Assembly: GCA_000708835.1 (NCBI GenBank)
Contig: DF236970.1
Span: forward strand, 248,001-312,000
From: Klebsormidium nitens
Lineage: Eukaryota; Streptophyta; Klebsormidiophyceae; Klebsormidiales; Klebsormidiaceae
Direction: 5' to 3'
Length of the DNA stretch: 64,000 nucleotides
Shown here: positions 12,602 to 25,400 of the stretch, in pieces
Numbering within the stretch: position 1 is the stretch's first letter
Layout: every line of letters starts with the position of its first letter
Made by a program: the position numbers and the translations under genes
The notes under the pieces: model-generated
The model's input: the letters and a program-made list of their open reading frames with translations, nothing else
The model's database searches: none
What the model was told of the DNA's origin: nothing

Positions 12602-15600
12602 TCACTGATTAATCCAAGAAACCTTCTCAGGCGATCCGAAAGTTCTGTCACCATCTCCAATTTGATAAATAGGGCCTATACAGAGCCGCCAGAGGTCGAG
12701 GATAATCGTCACCATCATGCCCGAAGCAAACGCGTCGATGGCTGCTTGGCCCACGGCCCACTGGACGTTGACCTTTTCGTCCATCCTGTGAGAGAGCAAA
12801 GAATGTTAGTGAATAGAATGGGCGAATGTTATCTAACGCCGAGAATTAATCCCCAAGACGAACAGAAGACCAGGCAAGTGCTGATGGTGGGAAGATCTCT
12901 TGTAAGGTAGATACGGTACGTACCTCTGGAGCAAAACAAGGGACAAGAAAACAGGAGGCTTCTAGCTCAACCCTGGCCAATCTACTTGGGGTCAAAACCT
13001 CCGCTTTCGAAAGGAGGCAGGTGCGCGGGTACTTGTTTCCGACGTCTCAGAGCTACAGAGTGCCGTTCAACTAGCAGGGAAAAGATTTTGAAGACACACA
13101 AAGGATTCGGGAAATGAATCATCGCTCACCGGAAATACATTGGGAAGCTGACGAAGAAGTAGATGGCGTAGAAGAGCGACCCCACTTTGTACATGGCCGC
13201 CTTGTCCACGAACGTGTAGTACTTGAACTGCGCGGAAAGAGAAGGGATCCCGGAGAGAAGCACTTTTGTTCATGACGGGCGCAAAGCTACTGACATAAGA
13301 CACCCGACTCTGTGGGAGGCAGAAAGGAGTCAATCAGCCGCTCAGCCCTTCAGACTTGATTGTAAAGAGATTCTGATTGTATTTGAAGAAGAAAACGTTT
13401 TACAAAGCGTAAGGCACTCGCTGCGAGTTACACGCGTCCCGACCGGCGGACTCGTGAGCATGGTCGATGTATGTTCTGGAGGTTTCATATCATGGAACCA
13501 GAACCTAACGCCTAAAACCAGGGCCATCCTCAGAAGGAGAGCACACCGAAGATGTGCCAAAGGTGTGCAGGATCTGCACCATACGCATTCAGCGGTACTG
13601 CATCTTGATCGACGAGCTCAACAGCGCAGGATATCCAACAAATCAGAGATGCACGAAAACCTCGTCCAGGTACAACTGCCCCGCTTGATACCTTCCTGAC
13701 TCTTCTAGCAACAACCTGAGATTAAGGATCGCATGAGCGACACTGTGCTCGACTCACGTGGGTGATTGTGAACGTCTCCATAAAAGCCGTGAAGTATGCG
13801 AACGCGATGACAACAACCGTGTTTGCGGCAAGTCGAACGGGGTAGCTGCGGCCCTTGATGGCGTGACTGAGCCGTCGCAACACGAGGTTGGAAAGAGTGT
13901 GGTAGAAGCAAAAGTAGGCGTGCGTCATCAGATAANNNNNNNNNNNNNNNNNNNNNNNNNNNNNNNNNNNNNNNNNNNNNNNNNNNNNNNNNNNNNNNNN
14001 NNNNNNNNNNNNNNNNNNNNNNNNNGGGAAAAGGTGTGGAATTTGCTATTGAGGTTAAGACGACTGGTTAGTGCGCGAGTTGAGGGCGTGTGTTAGAAGC
14101 AGAATTAGGCGTGCGTTATCTGGGATAGATGAAGGGCACCTACAGAAAAAGGAAGGTAAGATGTGAGGTTAAGATTCTGGGTTTGAGTCGATGGGTGCAT
14201 TGACGGCGCATAATAGTAGACGTGAGTCATCAAAACAGATTGGAAGGCACCGAGAAAAGGTCCGTTTCTCATGACCCGCTCTTGCGAAAATCTGCGTTCA
14301 GCCTGGGTGCCTTATCACAGTTACAATCTGCCTTCCCCGCAAATTCTCTCTGCCTGTACCTGACGCCAGACCCGTGATCGAAAGGGATGTGATTGAAAGG
14401 AAACTTGTGGAGAAACGCGGCGAATGAACTGAATGCAGTTTGAGGCGCAGAGCTTATGTTCAGAAGGTTAGCTTTTATGTGTCAGCCATGTGTTTTGATC
14501 TTGTTAATAGCAATGCTACAGTGAATGAGTCTCGCAGAGCCTCTTCGGCGAAGCACGGCTGGATTCCGCACTTCAGTACCTCGAAAACGCAACCCAAGTT
14601 GAGGGTCTGCAGAACGTCACCCCAGTCTTGAGAAACAGCGCAGGATTCTCCCGATTCAGCAGAGGGTTCGTAAGGTGTTTAGACACAATCTCGGTCCAAA
14701 TTTTGTGTCCGAAACATCTTTCTTCTTTATAAAAGATCCTACTGACTCAAGTGCCAGCTCCTTACGTCATTAAGGCGCCATGACGGGAAGGTGTAGGTCG
14801 CTCCTAGGAGGCTGTAGAAGTAGTGGGTCCAGAAGTAATTGCCAATGAAACTGAAAATGGCAATCCACACATTGGCCTGCAATGGAGAAGAGAACCGGCG
14901 GGTGAGTATAGACCGTTGGAGTCTGGTCTGAAAGGTCGGACATCTTCCAGTGGAGGCGTTTGTATTAGATCGGGTCTCGAAGTATCCTTCTGGACAGTAC
15001 TTGAGGTCTTGCCAAGGCTTGGACCATGATACGAAAGCTTGAGTTTTCTAGCAATTACGATCCGGTCAGCATGGCATGCGGAACGGGAAGAAGGCAACTC
15101 TGATGGATGCAGCGGACCCTGCTGCTCTTGCAGATCAATGTGCAAATCGCAGATGGTTCCTCTGAACATGGTGTGAACAGTACGGAAACAGCCTGCTTGG
15201 CAATCCAACAGCCTTGCTCGCTCAATAACAGAACTCGCCAGAAGAGCTTTCTGAAGTGAAACTGCGAAGAAATGAACAAAGTTTCTCCGTCTCTTAACAG
15301 CAGATTTAAGACTTGGAGCACGTAAAAGTGTACCCACCTTTACCCAGTGGCGTTCGTGATAGGGCCTTCCACGGTCTGCCTGTCACACAAGATGGTTTGC
15401 AAGTATGGGAAATTCAGAGGAGAAAGTTTAACCACTGAAGAACTTTGACATTTTGTAACTTGAGCTTCAAAGTGTATCGCTCCTGTCTGGAGGGTGAGGA
15501 GTTTCACTACGAAGTTGCAAAAAGGATCACATGATGCATCTTACAAGCTTCGCTCTGATTCTGGAAGCATGTACCCCTGCCTTTTGAACCCAAAGCGTGC

Positions 15601-17061
15601 TTCTTGAACCGGATAGCAGGCACACATGTATTCGAAAGCTCTTGAAAGTATGGTCGAATCTTAAATGCAATCTGCTGTTGAACCCTGCATGGCACCTACC
15701 CCGCTTTTTCAAAACCCGATGCAGCCAGGGCTCCGAACCTTTGTCAAGAATACTAGTGCACACCAGCGAGAGAAAGTTCTGAGGAAGACGCCACACACAA
15801 TTGAGAGCTACAAGTCGGCACTGGATGCGGAAAGGGCGGCAGAGCGTTTGTTGGTCCTGACAGTGTCAAAAGAGCAAGGGGATCCAAATGTTTCTACATG
15901 CTCACCTTCCCCACGATGAAAATTGGCAGAATGCAACACGGGAGCGCCGCTGCAAGGCCCACAATGAGGTACTCCAACTCGTTAAAACGCTGCACGATTG
16001 ACAGACACAATCTAGTGAACGCTGAATCGTCAACATTCTGAATGCCCTCCGGGTTTTCAGGTCCACTGATATCAGGATCTGAACAACCCGTGAAGCTTTG
16101 TCAAGCTGGGATTTCGTATGGACGTCAATTGGCAAGACAAAGAAAGTTCCTTCTGTTCATGTCCAGCGCTGAGGTCATGGATCATTCTCCAATCAGAATA
16201 AGTCGAGTATTTACTACTCTTGCCTCTGTAGAAACCCCAGCATGGTGGCAAAGTAGGATGTCACATCCTGCTGCCTAAGATCTCTTCAATGTTTGGATTG
16301 CCCCTGAAAAACAGAGCCCCCAGAGTTGGCGAAGGCTGGCCCTGAAAGAACGCTCATTTTTCTTTGAAGCCGACCGATGCCTCACCTCATACAGCTGAAA
16401 CGGGACAACAATACCAAGGGCCCAAATGATCCACACTGGACTGTACCAGAGAAAGAAGCGCTCCGTCCATCGCTTGCTGGGGCTTTCAGCGAGCCACAGG
16501 CTCTGTGTCTTTTGCAGACCTGCAGAAGTGGGGCTGAGACCTTGAGATGATTTCAAGCTAACGCACAGTGAACATGGCTGATTGCCGATTCACAAACGCA
16601 TCCATGTCGAGGTCAGTCCACAGATGTCCAGTAAAGTGCCTTTGACCTGATTTTGGTCGAAGAATCATGTTTTAACGCATGGTGGCTCTGAAAACTCCAG
16701 AAGGCAGTAGAAAGGGTCGGCAATCAAAGTTGGGTGAAAGGGCAATGTACACCAAAGTAAAGGGCGTAGAATGCAATGTCATCATTGCCCCATAGAGAGC
16801 GGGAAGGCCACAGTCGGCAAGAGAAGAAACACACAAGGAATCAATGCAACATGAGGCTTTGCCGGTGCCAAGTGTTCCTATCCACACACTTCTATTATTT
16901 TAATGGTACACTCTAGGAGAAGAAGAATGGTCTGTGACCACTCAAGGTCCGCGAAAGAAGCATTTGCTATAAAAGTGTGCAAAGGAGCAGAGAGAGGCTC
17001 GAGAAGTCTGGCGCATACCTCGACTAGGGTCAGGTTCTTCTGCCTGTTTCGGGGCCGCCAT
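12602..17061 (-). CDS. CPI1: Cycloeucalenol cycloisomerase
   Basis: This enzyme opens the 9,19-cyclopropane ring of cycloeucalenol to give obtusifoliol in plant and algal sterol synthesis, and is an integral ER membrane protein. Eight exons on the minus strand join in phase: 17061-17019, 16519-16386, 15989-15906, 15379-15338, 14876-14766, about 13946-13758, 13227-13130 and 12785-12602. The protein starts MAAPKQAEEPDP and carries the family landmarks SPSKRWTERFF, GIVVPFQLYE, FNELEYLIVGL, IGNYFWTHYFY, VLRRLSHAI, FVDKAAMYKVG and, near the end, MVTIILDLWRLCIGPI. Predicted length is about 294 residues, close to the usual 280. The sixth exon runs into the gap at 13936-14025; if the degraded copy beyond the gap is a guide, 11 bases of the exon are missing. 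The start is the only ATG whose phase (1) fits the second exon. Confidence 0.95.
13936..14025. other. Assembly gap (90 N)
   Basis: A run of N interrupts CPI1 exon 6. The sequence on its right (14026-14145) reads, on the minus strand, like a damaged second copy of the start of the same exon, which suggests unmerged overlapping contig ends. Confidence 0.97.
14026..14145 (-). pseudogene. Error-rich duplicate of CPI1 exon 6
   Basis: After an acceptor-like CTGTAG at 14145-14140, the minus strand reads GTGCCCTTCATCTAT, matching the expected VPFIY start of CPI1 exon 6, then ACGCACGCCTA shared with the real exon, but with stops and many substitutions after that. Either a low-quality contig tip covering the same exon or a diverged copy would explain it. 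Confidence 0.65.
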
Positions 17062-18088
17062 CAATGTCACTGAGTTGTGGTAAAATGCAGCAAGGATCTC
17101 TGCCGTGGAGGAATCTTACTGTCCCAATGCTTAGATGCTGATGCAACCAGCAACATGTGCTTCTGAAACCTCAATCCGCTAAGGTGCTGCAAATTGATGC
17201 AGTGAAAATGCACGCAGGCCGAATGCAACACCAGGGAACAGCGTGTCAACCACTCCTGTCACAATTAAAAGCTGGAAAGGCGTGCTTCAAAGAGTTTCGG
17301 CATCCGCTAGACGAATCAGTCTCATGGATCACGTGTATGAGGAGCGATCAATGCGGGAGTTGCTGCGCATGAGCAGAAGTGCTGCATCAGGATTAGGGTT
17401 TGAAGCAGTGTTGCTCAGCGTCAGAGCAGAAGAGGCTTCTCAATCAAGGCCCGCGCTTTCTCCTGCCAAAGTCAACACTCTCACTGGCGCGGCAAAGTCG
17501 CCAGAAAAGCTGTTCCTTGTTTTGGCCCGGGTGCTTGCGCCCTCTTTCGTCATGACTCATGTCATGAGACCACATCTGCCTCAAGACTATCCTACTATTC
17601 CTAGGTATTTAAAAGTCCAGACCCATCCAGACCCATCCAGACCCCATCTGGACAATTCGGACAATTTGGCGGGAGGGGTAAGAAGACGGACGGCTGCGAT
17701 ATCTAGATATCTAGATCGGACGGCGCGGTAAGGTTCATCTTCCAATGTCGTCACTTTTCTGCGAGCCATTTCCGCGTCCGCGAAAAGTCACCCTTCCACG
17801 AATCTGCCCTCCTTGCTTCGCACTGAGAAGAAAACAGGAAGAAAACGTCTCAAATGTCATGATCAGATTCCGAGTCCTTGCATGCGAAGTCTGATCTTGC
17901 AAAGGCGCCCCTCCTCCGCCTTTCCGCCTTCTTCAGAAACAGGGACTCAAGGGAGTCCACCAGGCTTTTCTAATCATCGGTATTCGCAGAGATCTAACCA
18001 GAGAACGCTTCACAGGTCGCCTCTGAGAAGGGTTCTGGTTTCACCGACTGCGGCGGAGGCAGTTTCATCACCAATTTCTGATCAACAC
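17062..18088. promoter_or_regulatory. Divergent intergenic region between CPI1 and thioredoxin reductase
   Basis: About 1 kb separates the CPI1 start codon on the minus strand from the thioredoxin reductase start on the plus strand, so it should hold both promoters and 5' leaders. A short direct repeat of AGACCCATCC lies at about 17619-17645, and ATATCTAGATATCTAGAT lies at about 17699-17716. No TATA box or operator could be assigned. Open frames here lack any domain. Confidence 0.45.
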
Positions 18089-21000
18089 ATGCTGACTGGT
18101 GCCCCCTATCTGAGCAGGGCACTTTTCCAGCGAATTACCGCTACTCTAAGACAAGCCTCCGCTCTCAGCACGATTAAACAGCAGCCGCACACTCGAATCA
18201 TTTCCCAATCCTTCACAGCAAGGTTCTTCACGATGGGGCTGAGAAAGGAGAAAACAAAGTTAAGCACGAAACTAGCAATCATTGGATCGGGCCCTGCGGC
18301 ACACACTGCCGCAGTATATGCGGCGCGCGCGCAACTCGAGCCTGTTCTCTTTGAGGGGTGGCTGGCGAATGGGATTGCTGCGGGCGGCCAATTGACCACC
18401 ACAACCGACGTTGAGAACTTCCCTGGCTTTCCTGAAGGCATCCATGGCTCTGAGCTGACTGACAAATTCCGAGCGCAGAGCGAGCGGTTCGGCACCCAGA
18501 TCTTCTCTGAGACGGTGAATAGAGTGGACTTCTCGAAGCGGCCGTTCACGCTGTGGACGGATGAGAAGGAGGTGACGGCAGAGACGGTGATTGTGGCCAC
18601 TGGGGCGATTGCGAAAAGGCTCGAATTCAAGGGCTCGGGGGAGGTTGGCGGTTTCTGGAACAAGGGCATCTCGGCGTGCGCGGTGTGCGACGGGGCCGCT
18701 CCAATCTTTCGAAATGTGCCGTTGGTCGTGATCGGGGGCGGTGACTCTGCCATGGAGGAGGCGATCTTCCTGACGAAGTATGGGTCCAAGGTTTACATCA
18801 TCCACAGGAGGGACGAGTTTAGGGCGAGCAAGATCATGCAGAAACGGGCGTTAGAGCACCCGAAGATTGAGGTACTCTGGAACACTGTTGTGAACGAGGC
18901 GTATGGGAACGAGAAGGGCAGGCTGGGTGGACTGAAGGTGCAGAATGTTGTAACGGGGGCCGTGACAGATCTTCCGGTGAACGGTCTCTTCTTTGCGATA
19001 GGGCATGAGCCTGCGACCAAGTTCTTGGACGGACAGCTGGCGATGGACGAGGATGGTGAGATCTGGACTTCCTTTCACAATTTGCCTTTCAGGATCACAA
19101 AGGTTTCTGCAACAGATCTGTTAATGTGCATAAGGTCACTGCCCCCGATCCTACGTGCTACTAAACTGCCTGCTATCATGCACTGGCAAAGACTTGATTA
19201 AAAGCTTCTTGGAAATTCCAGACAAGCAGTTTGGCAATTTGCTTGGTCTTGGCTGGCTCCGACTGGTAATATTTCATTTCTGAGCTTCCTTAAGACCCTC
19301 CCCCTCCGTGCAACTGTTTCTTCCCCCTCCCTAGCATAAGTGGTGGCAGATTGAGTCCTTGTCTTTGAACAAGTTTGTATGCAAACAAAGTTTACCAATC
19401 AGGGGAGGAGACCTGTGAAGCAGGCTGCATGTCAAATGAAGGTGGTAGTTGAAATTAGGCTAGCTGCGGTGATCACATGCCTCGCTGACGCAATTACTCA
19501 ACAATCATTTCAAAATGTGTGCTTGACATAGAGATTAGTCTGGGTTGCCCCCTCGTTGGAGTGCACGGTGCTTGATCTGGAGATTTGCTTAAGGATGTGA
19601 AAAGGTGGTACTATTCTGGCATTGGCCCCTTACTAGATGGATCGTCTGCATGTTGATACTAATGAAGGAACAGCTCACATTGACTTGTTGCTCATGGGAC
19701 TGGATTGAACGAAGAACGGAGTGAATCGTTCCCAAGAGGGTCTGAACCAGTATCGCAGGGACTGAATAAGGCTCAGTGAATGACCGAGTAAAAGACTCCA
19801 GCTACCTGGATAAAGGCATTGTGCCAAGCTGAATGCGGCGATCGAATGTTGCATTAGTCACTCAAAGCAAGCTCCAAGACAACAAACGCTTCATACGCCT
19901 CTTGTTCTAACATGGAGTGTGTGCCCTTGTTGGTGCAGATTACATCAAGGTCACGCCTGGGACAACAGAAACTAGTGTGGAGGGAGTGTTTGCCGCAGGC
20001 GACGTGCAGGACAAGAAATGGCGACAGGCGATCACAGCCGCAGGTAAGTCATCAGTGGGTTTGGCGTGCTTGAGGGTGCAGAAGTCGGAGTCAAGGGCCC
20101 CACAGGCTGAGCGGACGTGGTGGTTTGGACTGAAAAGAAGGGTGGACGGGGGGATCCCCATGGTGCTGCTCTTTCATTAAGAAAAATTGCGTTGCGCCTA
20201 GTTTCCTGGATTAGAATCGTTTACTCGTTTCTGATCAGTTGCTGATGGTAGAGAAAATACTATCTGGCAATGTGTTTCACATCAAAACCGAGATTAGGAT
20301 CTTTGTCAGACCCTTCGGCGCCAATTGCAGCCGCACCTTCTTTTGTTTTTGGTCGCATTAATGGCTGTGCATGTCCCACATATTGAAGGGCTTTTGATTT
20401 TCATGGAACAGTGTGCGTTTGTAGCCCCTTCTCACACTACGCGAGGGGCCATGAAATGTTATGTTGCTTCCAACGATAACCTCTGGCTTTTCTATCTGTG
20501 AAGGTTTGCAAGAGACTAGGCCCTTGTAAAAATATTGTGTTTGGGCGCCTGTTTCAGGAAGGCAGTCCGCATAGTCGGTGTCACCCAGCTAGAACCAGCG
20601 ACTCAAAGTTTGGTTACAAAACGGTCCAGGTTTTGCACTCGCCGCATTGAATGTAGCAACGTCTGTGCTGCGTGGCTACTTAAGGTCATCAAGATACTCC
20701 ATGCAAAGAACCGCGCGAGGAAGTTTGAGCCCTTGAACGCCGGTTGGAACAAGCCACCGATGTTTTGGAACCCAAGTTCATAATCAACTTCTACTCCTCG
20801 TGCAGGGACGGGCTGCATGGCCGCGCTCCAAGTGGAGCACTTTCTGGAGTTGCACGGAATCCAGGAGGGCAAGTCGGACCCGGTCCAAAGCGAGCAGGTC
20901 CGCAACGACACGTCCAAACTCGCGGACCAGCACGGGGAGCGCAACGAGCTTCTGCCCGACCACCGGCCAGAGAAGCAAGAGAACTTCGAAGATGACCATT

Positions 21001-21113
21001 CACACCTCGTATTGCCCCCACGCAGCGATGAGCCGATGGCGGACGGGGAAAGCAAGCCGATGGCGGATGTGGCTGAGAGCAAGCCGTTGAAGCAGCTTGT
21101 TGCTAGCATGTAA
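18089..21113 (+). CDS. NTR: NADPH-dependent thioredoxin reductase (plant NTRA/NTRB type)
   Basis: This FAD enzyme passes electrons from NADPH to thioredoxin. Exons 18089-19055, 19939-20043 and 20806-21113 join in phase (1,1). Motifs in order are [11 protein letters not shown] (FAD), [25 protein letters not shown], the redox pair [20 protein letters not shown] (NADPH), [22 protein letters not shown], and [21 protein letters not shown] followed by TGCMAAL in the last exon. The ATG at 18089 gives a 459-residue form whose first 48 residues are rich in R, S and T with few acids, like a mitochondrial presequence; the ATG at 18233 (MGLRKEKTK) would give a 411-residue cytosolic form. The frame stays open further upstream (ATG at 17882). 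After the usual end near EGKSDP the protein runs on for about 75 acidic, repetitive residues, unlike known NTRA/B, and contains no thioredoxin domain. Confidence 0.95.
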
Positions 21114-22481
21114 GAGGTGTTCGGGAAGTCGGGATCGTTGCTGGGGTTGACTATTTAGCGAATATTGAATTAAGGAATCCGTTGGATGCGGATGTGCTGG
21201 CTTTATCCATATTTGGAACGAACAGATATCAACTTTGGGTGACGTTGTGGTAAATGGATCGGGTAGGATTTTGTCGGGGATATGGCCTTCCCTGGTCCAG
21301 CTCGCTGCCGCGATATTCTTTAGGTGCATGGAATACTACACCTCTGCTGGTCAATGATACTGGTCGGAACTTGTAAGTACACAGTATATTATAATAGTTG
21401 CATATGATCTGCGAAGGAGGGCTGGAGTCCGACCCTTCTTGGAGCTGTCTACGAAGTTCAGGCTGCACTTGATGTTGTCTAGCGCGGGTGTGCCCCCAGG
21501 ATTTGGATGGAGCCTGGCCTTTGCGCGGATAAGTTGATTGATTAAAGTATCAGTCAGGATAGCCCTACGAATGATTGATTAGAGTATGATTAATCATGCA
21601 GAACTTTTCGGCTCGGAAATCATAAAAGCCTGAGCTAACCGAATATCCCCATAATACCATGGCTTGCATATGCTGACACCGGCATTGAGGCGCAAATTTC
21701 TGATCCCTTTGTCATAAATTGCACATGAATGCGTACGATTTGTTGATTCCAATAAAATACCTCCAAAGCTGCTCGAGAATATTGTGAGCAACAAATTGGA
21801 GATGGAAATTTCCGAATTGACGTCCCGCGGTACGTCCCCATGCGGCATCATGGCATATATGCCCGGCCACATACTAGTACGTTGAGTTGCATGGGTCACT
21901 GACTCAATTCCTGCAAGGTTATGACGGTTAGTATAGGTCGATGTATCATTACCGTCCAAGCAACTAGGTTATGAACTCGTGCTGCCGCATGTGCTACAGT
22001 GATAGCTTAACTTGGATCATCACCTATTGCGGTACGCACCTTGAGAGCTGCCGCTCGCGCATCATGCCGAATCATAGGAACGGGCGGTCGCGTGATTACC
22101 TGTTAAGGAGATCTACTAAATGATCAAGGTACGCGGCATGATGTGCTCGCTGTTCGTTATGGCGGTGACCGTCAAAGCTTCCTTGAAGTGACCAGTAAGG
22201 CCAGGCTCCTGCGCAATTGCGCAGATACATTTGCTCAGATTGAATCTACCTTAATCCGGATATCGCGTGCCAGTCCTATACCCTCGTCAGTCCACTCTGA
22301 ACACCAGCTCGCTAAAAGGTTTGATGGGTTCTATCGGTAGGTCTTCGTCAAGATTATAGACCTGGAGGTAGAAACGTTGGCTGGATTAACAAGTGCAACA
22401 ACAGAATCATAAGCAAGACGTACCAAATGACGCAAAACCTATCGATTAGCGGCTGCATTCTAATAGGAAGGGTCCGCTCTA
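21114..22481. other. Intergenic between convergent genes, no supported gene
   Basis: The thioredoxin reductase (+) and the K+ channel (-) end toward each other here, so both 3' untranslated regions lie in this 1.4 kb. Short frames have no domain or splice support. Confidence 0.45.
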
Positions 22482-25400
22482 CTACGTGTCTCTGTTCTTC
22501 ACTCCGGGAGGCGTGTACTCGTAATGCTTGAGGGCCTCCATCAGGTCTTCAAGGAGGGGTGGAAAGTCGTCGATGATAAGGTCGTCGATCAGGATCCGAA
22601 GGATGTACGTCTCGTCAATAGATCTTGCCGTCACGTCCATATTGATGCTCGAGACTCTGATCTGCAAACACGAATGAAAGGAGCCCATGAGACTCGTCCA
22701 TCGACCATGCACTCTGCTACGAGAGGATTCAGGATGAAGTGACGCAAAGATGATGTACGCAAAGCGGACCTCTATGAGTGGGCTCATCCCTCTTCCAGTC
22801 AAGGCCACAGTGCACGAGTTGCGGATTACACAGCTTCCTGGACAGCTTGCTGTAAAAATGGGGATTCAAAGTGCACTTAACAAAGGCATAAGAAAAGGCG
22901 TTCATTGCCTTACTCGACTCCTGGTTTAAGGAAGCGGACAAACATGAGCCGACGCTTTTCCCTTACTCCGCGGTAGATGCCAGAAAAGTTTGCTCGTCAA
23001 AGGCTGCCTTACACCACTACTTCAAGAGTCCTATTATGAGACAGACCTTGGCTGTCGTGCAGCACACACGCTGACTATCAACCTGAGCCGTCCCCTCAAG
23101 TGGATTTACCCGCGAGTTGTTACAAAACAAGGAAACACAACGCGCTCTACAGGAGCCAAAGGGCGGCATGAACGGAACACCCGCAAACAGTCGATCACAG
23201 CAACGGCTTACTCGTTCCCAGTCGGGCCCGCGCTCGCGCATGCGCCGCGCCAGCTCGTTCATCAGCGCGCGCTCCCCGATGATCGTCCCGGCGCCCACCT
23301 CCCAGTGGCGCTTACTGCGGTGGTCGCCCCGCTCTGCCGTCTCGCTGTCGGTGGAGTCCCAGTCGTCAGCGCTGGAGACGTCGGTGGCATCGCTGCTGAC
23401 GCTGAAGTCGTCGCCTCGGTGCTTAGTCCTGCGCAGATATGAGTAGAACGGAGTTAAAAAAGCTTAAGTGTGTGTTTGAGGTGAACTCCTCTGCGCTGCT
23501 GACACTAAAGTCGTCGCCCCTGTGCTTAGTCCTGCGCAGATGTGAATAGGAAGCGGTTACGAAAGCTTAACCTTGTTGAAGGTAGAGCCCGTTGGGTCAT
23601 AAGGAACTGATTCTTATGCTGGAGGCAAAGCCTGAGGAGCTAAGATACAAGTTCGGAACTAAAGCGCCAAAAAGTGAGTGCCAATCTCTGACAGGCTGAG
23701 AGCGCAGGGAGTGGACTTTGGGGTTAAACATGGGGCAAAGCATCGAGCCTGATCCAGAACAAGAATATATTTGAGAAACACAAGGATTGAGCCATAAACG
23801 AGTGAGTTCTGTGCTTATAGGAACAATGACGGGACGAGCTACTCAGCCGAATGAAGTTAAGGAAACGAAGGGGTATCATCCAGTGGGCCAGATAAGAAAA
23901 AAGCTTTGCTACACTAAGCAAATGACTTCTCTTCTGGAAAGGACTTGCCTTGTCTGCCGGCGATAGCGCGGTTACCGCCCAGTAAGAGATAGTAGACAAC
24001 TGTAGAAAAACAAAGTTGTTGACCAAACAGATACATGATCACGCTTCGCTAATCTCCAGGGCTTGCAAGTCCCGTCTCACGCACAGGACAACGTGAGTGC
24101 GCATGAAAAGAGGACCGGGAAAACTTTGCAACGGGGTACTACGAATGGACAGCGCATACCTTGTGAACCATTCCTTGATCTGGCTGGCCTTCTCTTTCGT
24201 CCAACTCCGTCGTCTGCCTTGTCTAGGCGCCGAGCGGAACCCGCCGTTCTTCCAATCCCCCTCTGGGTCCTGCAGTTGCAGAAGATAGAACTTTCCCGGA
24301 AGGTCCACGGAAGTCAACTAAGTTCTACTTTTTGCATGAGACTTCGGCGTACGATCACCATCTGCGCCGCTGGCCGACTTGACTGGCCCTGACGACATTT
24401 CGCGGCCCCTTTTTGGGGGCCTTGCGTGTTACCCTGTGCAGCAGAGTGGAATTGGGGATACATTCTAGCATCCTGCGGAAAGAAGAGGTAGGAGTGACAT
24501 TTCGGAAGTTATCTTTCTCAGAAGCGGGATGCATTGACTACCGACAAATTACACGTCACATGCCCGTAAGGCCGAGTAATTAGCTTCCCGGTCATTAGAG
24601 CGTCGGCAAATTCGATATTGCACTCGTAGCCTCTTGCAGCTTTCAACAGGTCTCTTCTTCGTAGCTTCTTCAGATTCAGGAAGAAATCGTGCTCGAAGGC
24701 TTCCTCCAATACAGATTCAAAGAACCTGCACCCGGTGAAGCAAGAAGCGGATCTGCGAATACGTCGCAAAATCAAGGAAGGAAGCGCTTACATTGCACAG
24801 GTCCTCGTTTGGCTCGTGGCTTTCGACGGCACGCGACGAGGAGATGACAAGGTGCCCTTTCCAGACGACGTAGAGGCTCCGACTGATCTGCCCTTCCCGA
24901 ACCACGTAATCGCCGGGAGGGCTCAGCTGGCGATTAGCCTGGCTCAAAATGGCTCGCAGGTAGGGGAAGTAGTGTGGGAATAAAGCGCTGCAAAGAACAC
25001 AGTCAAACGTGTACCTTATTTCAGTCTACTTGAGAGCCCATTTGTACTCTTTCGTGTGAGTTGCCTGCCTGACCTGTCCCTAGATGTTTCCTACGTTCTT
25101 GAGCCGGAACTCTCCGATTGTGTTCTGAGCTCAAGCCGCGGAATCCGATGGCTTCAAAAAGCGCCGGATCAATGAGCTCACAAGCAGGGACGGAAAGTGG
25201 ACAAAAGAAAGGTGTTGCCGCGTAAGACGCTGACACGTCACCACAAGTGCAGTAGTATTCCAGGTCAAAGATAAAGAAACTTCTGTCGCTCCCCCGGGGA
25301 ACTCAGTTGTGCCCGAACAAGAAGGTCGGAACGGAAGTGATACCAAGCAATCTCAAATGTGCGTCGTTCTATTCCGCTTGAGTGCACAGCGGAGTTTCTT

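Noticed and set aside
17243-17731. 162-codon plus-strand frame upstream of thioredoxin reductase
   Set aside because: Low-complexity end, no domain, and it sits in the divergent promoter region.
24518-24775. Minus-strand 85-codon frame with LEEAFEHDFFLNLKKL, at first sight a CNBD exon of the K+ channel
   Set aside because: Its only open frame needs a preceding phase of 2, but the upstream exon ends in phase 0 and joins directly and in phase to the exon at 24317. It is more likely intronic.
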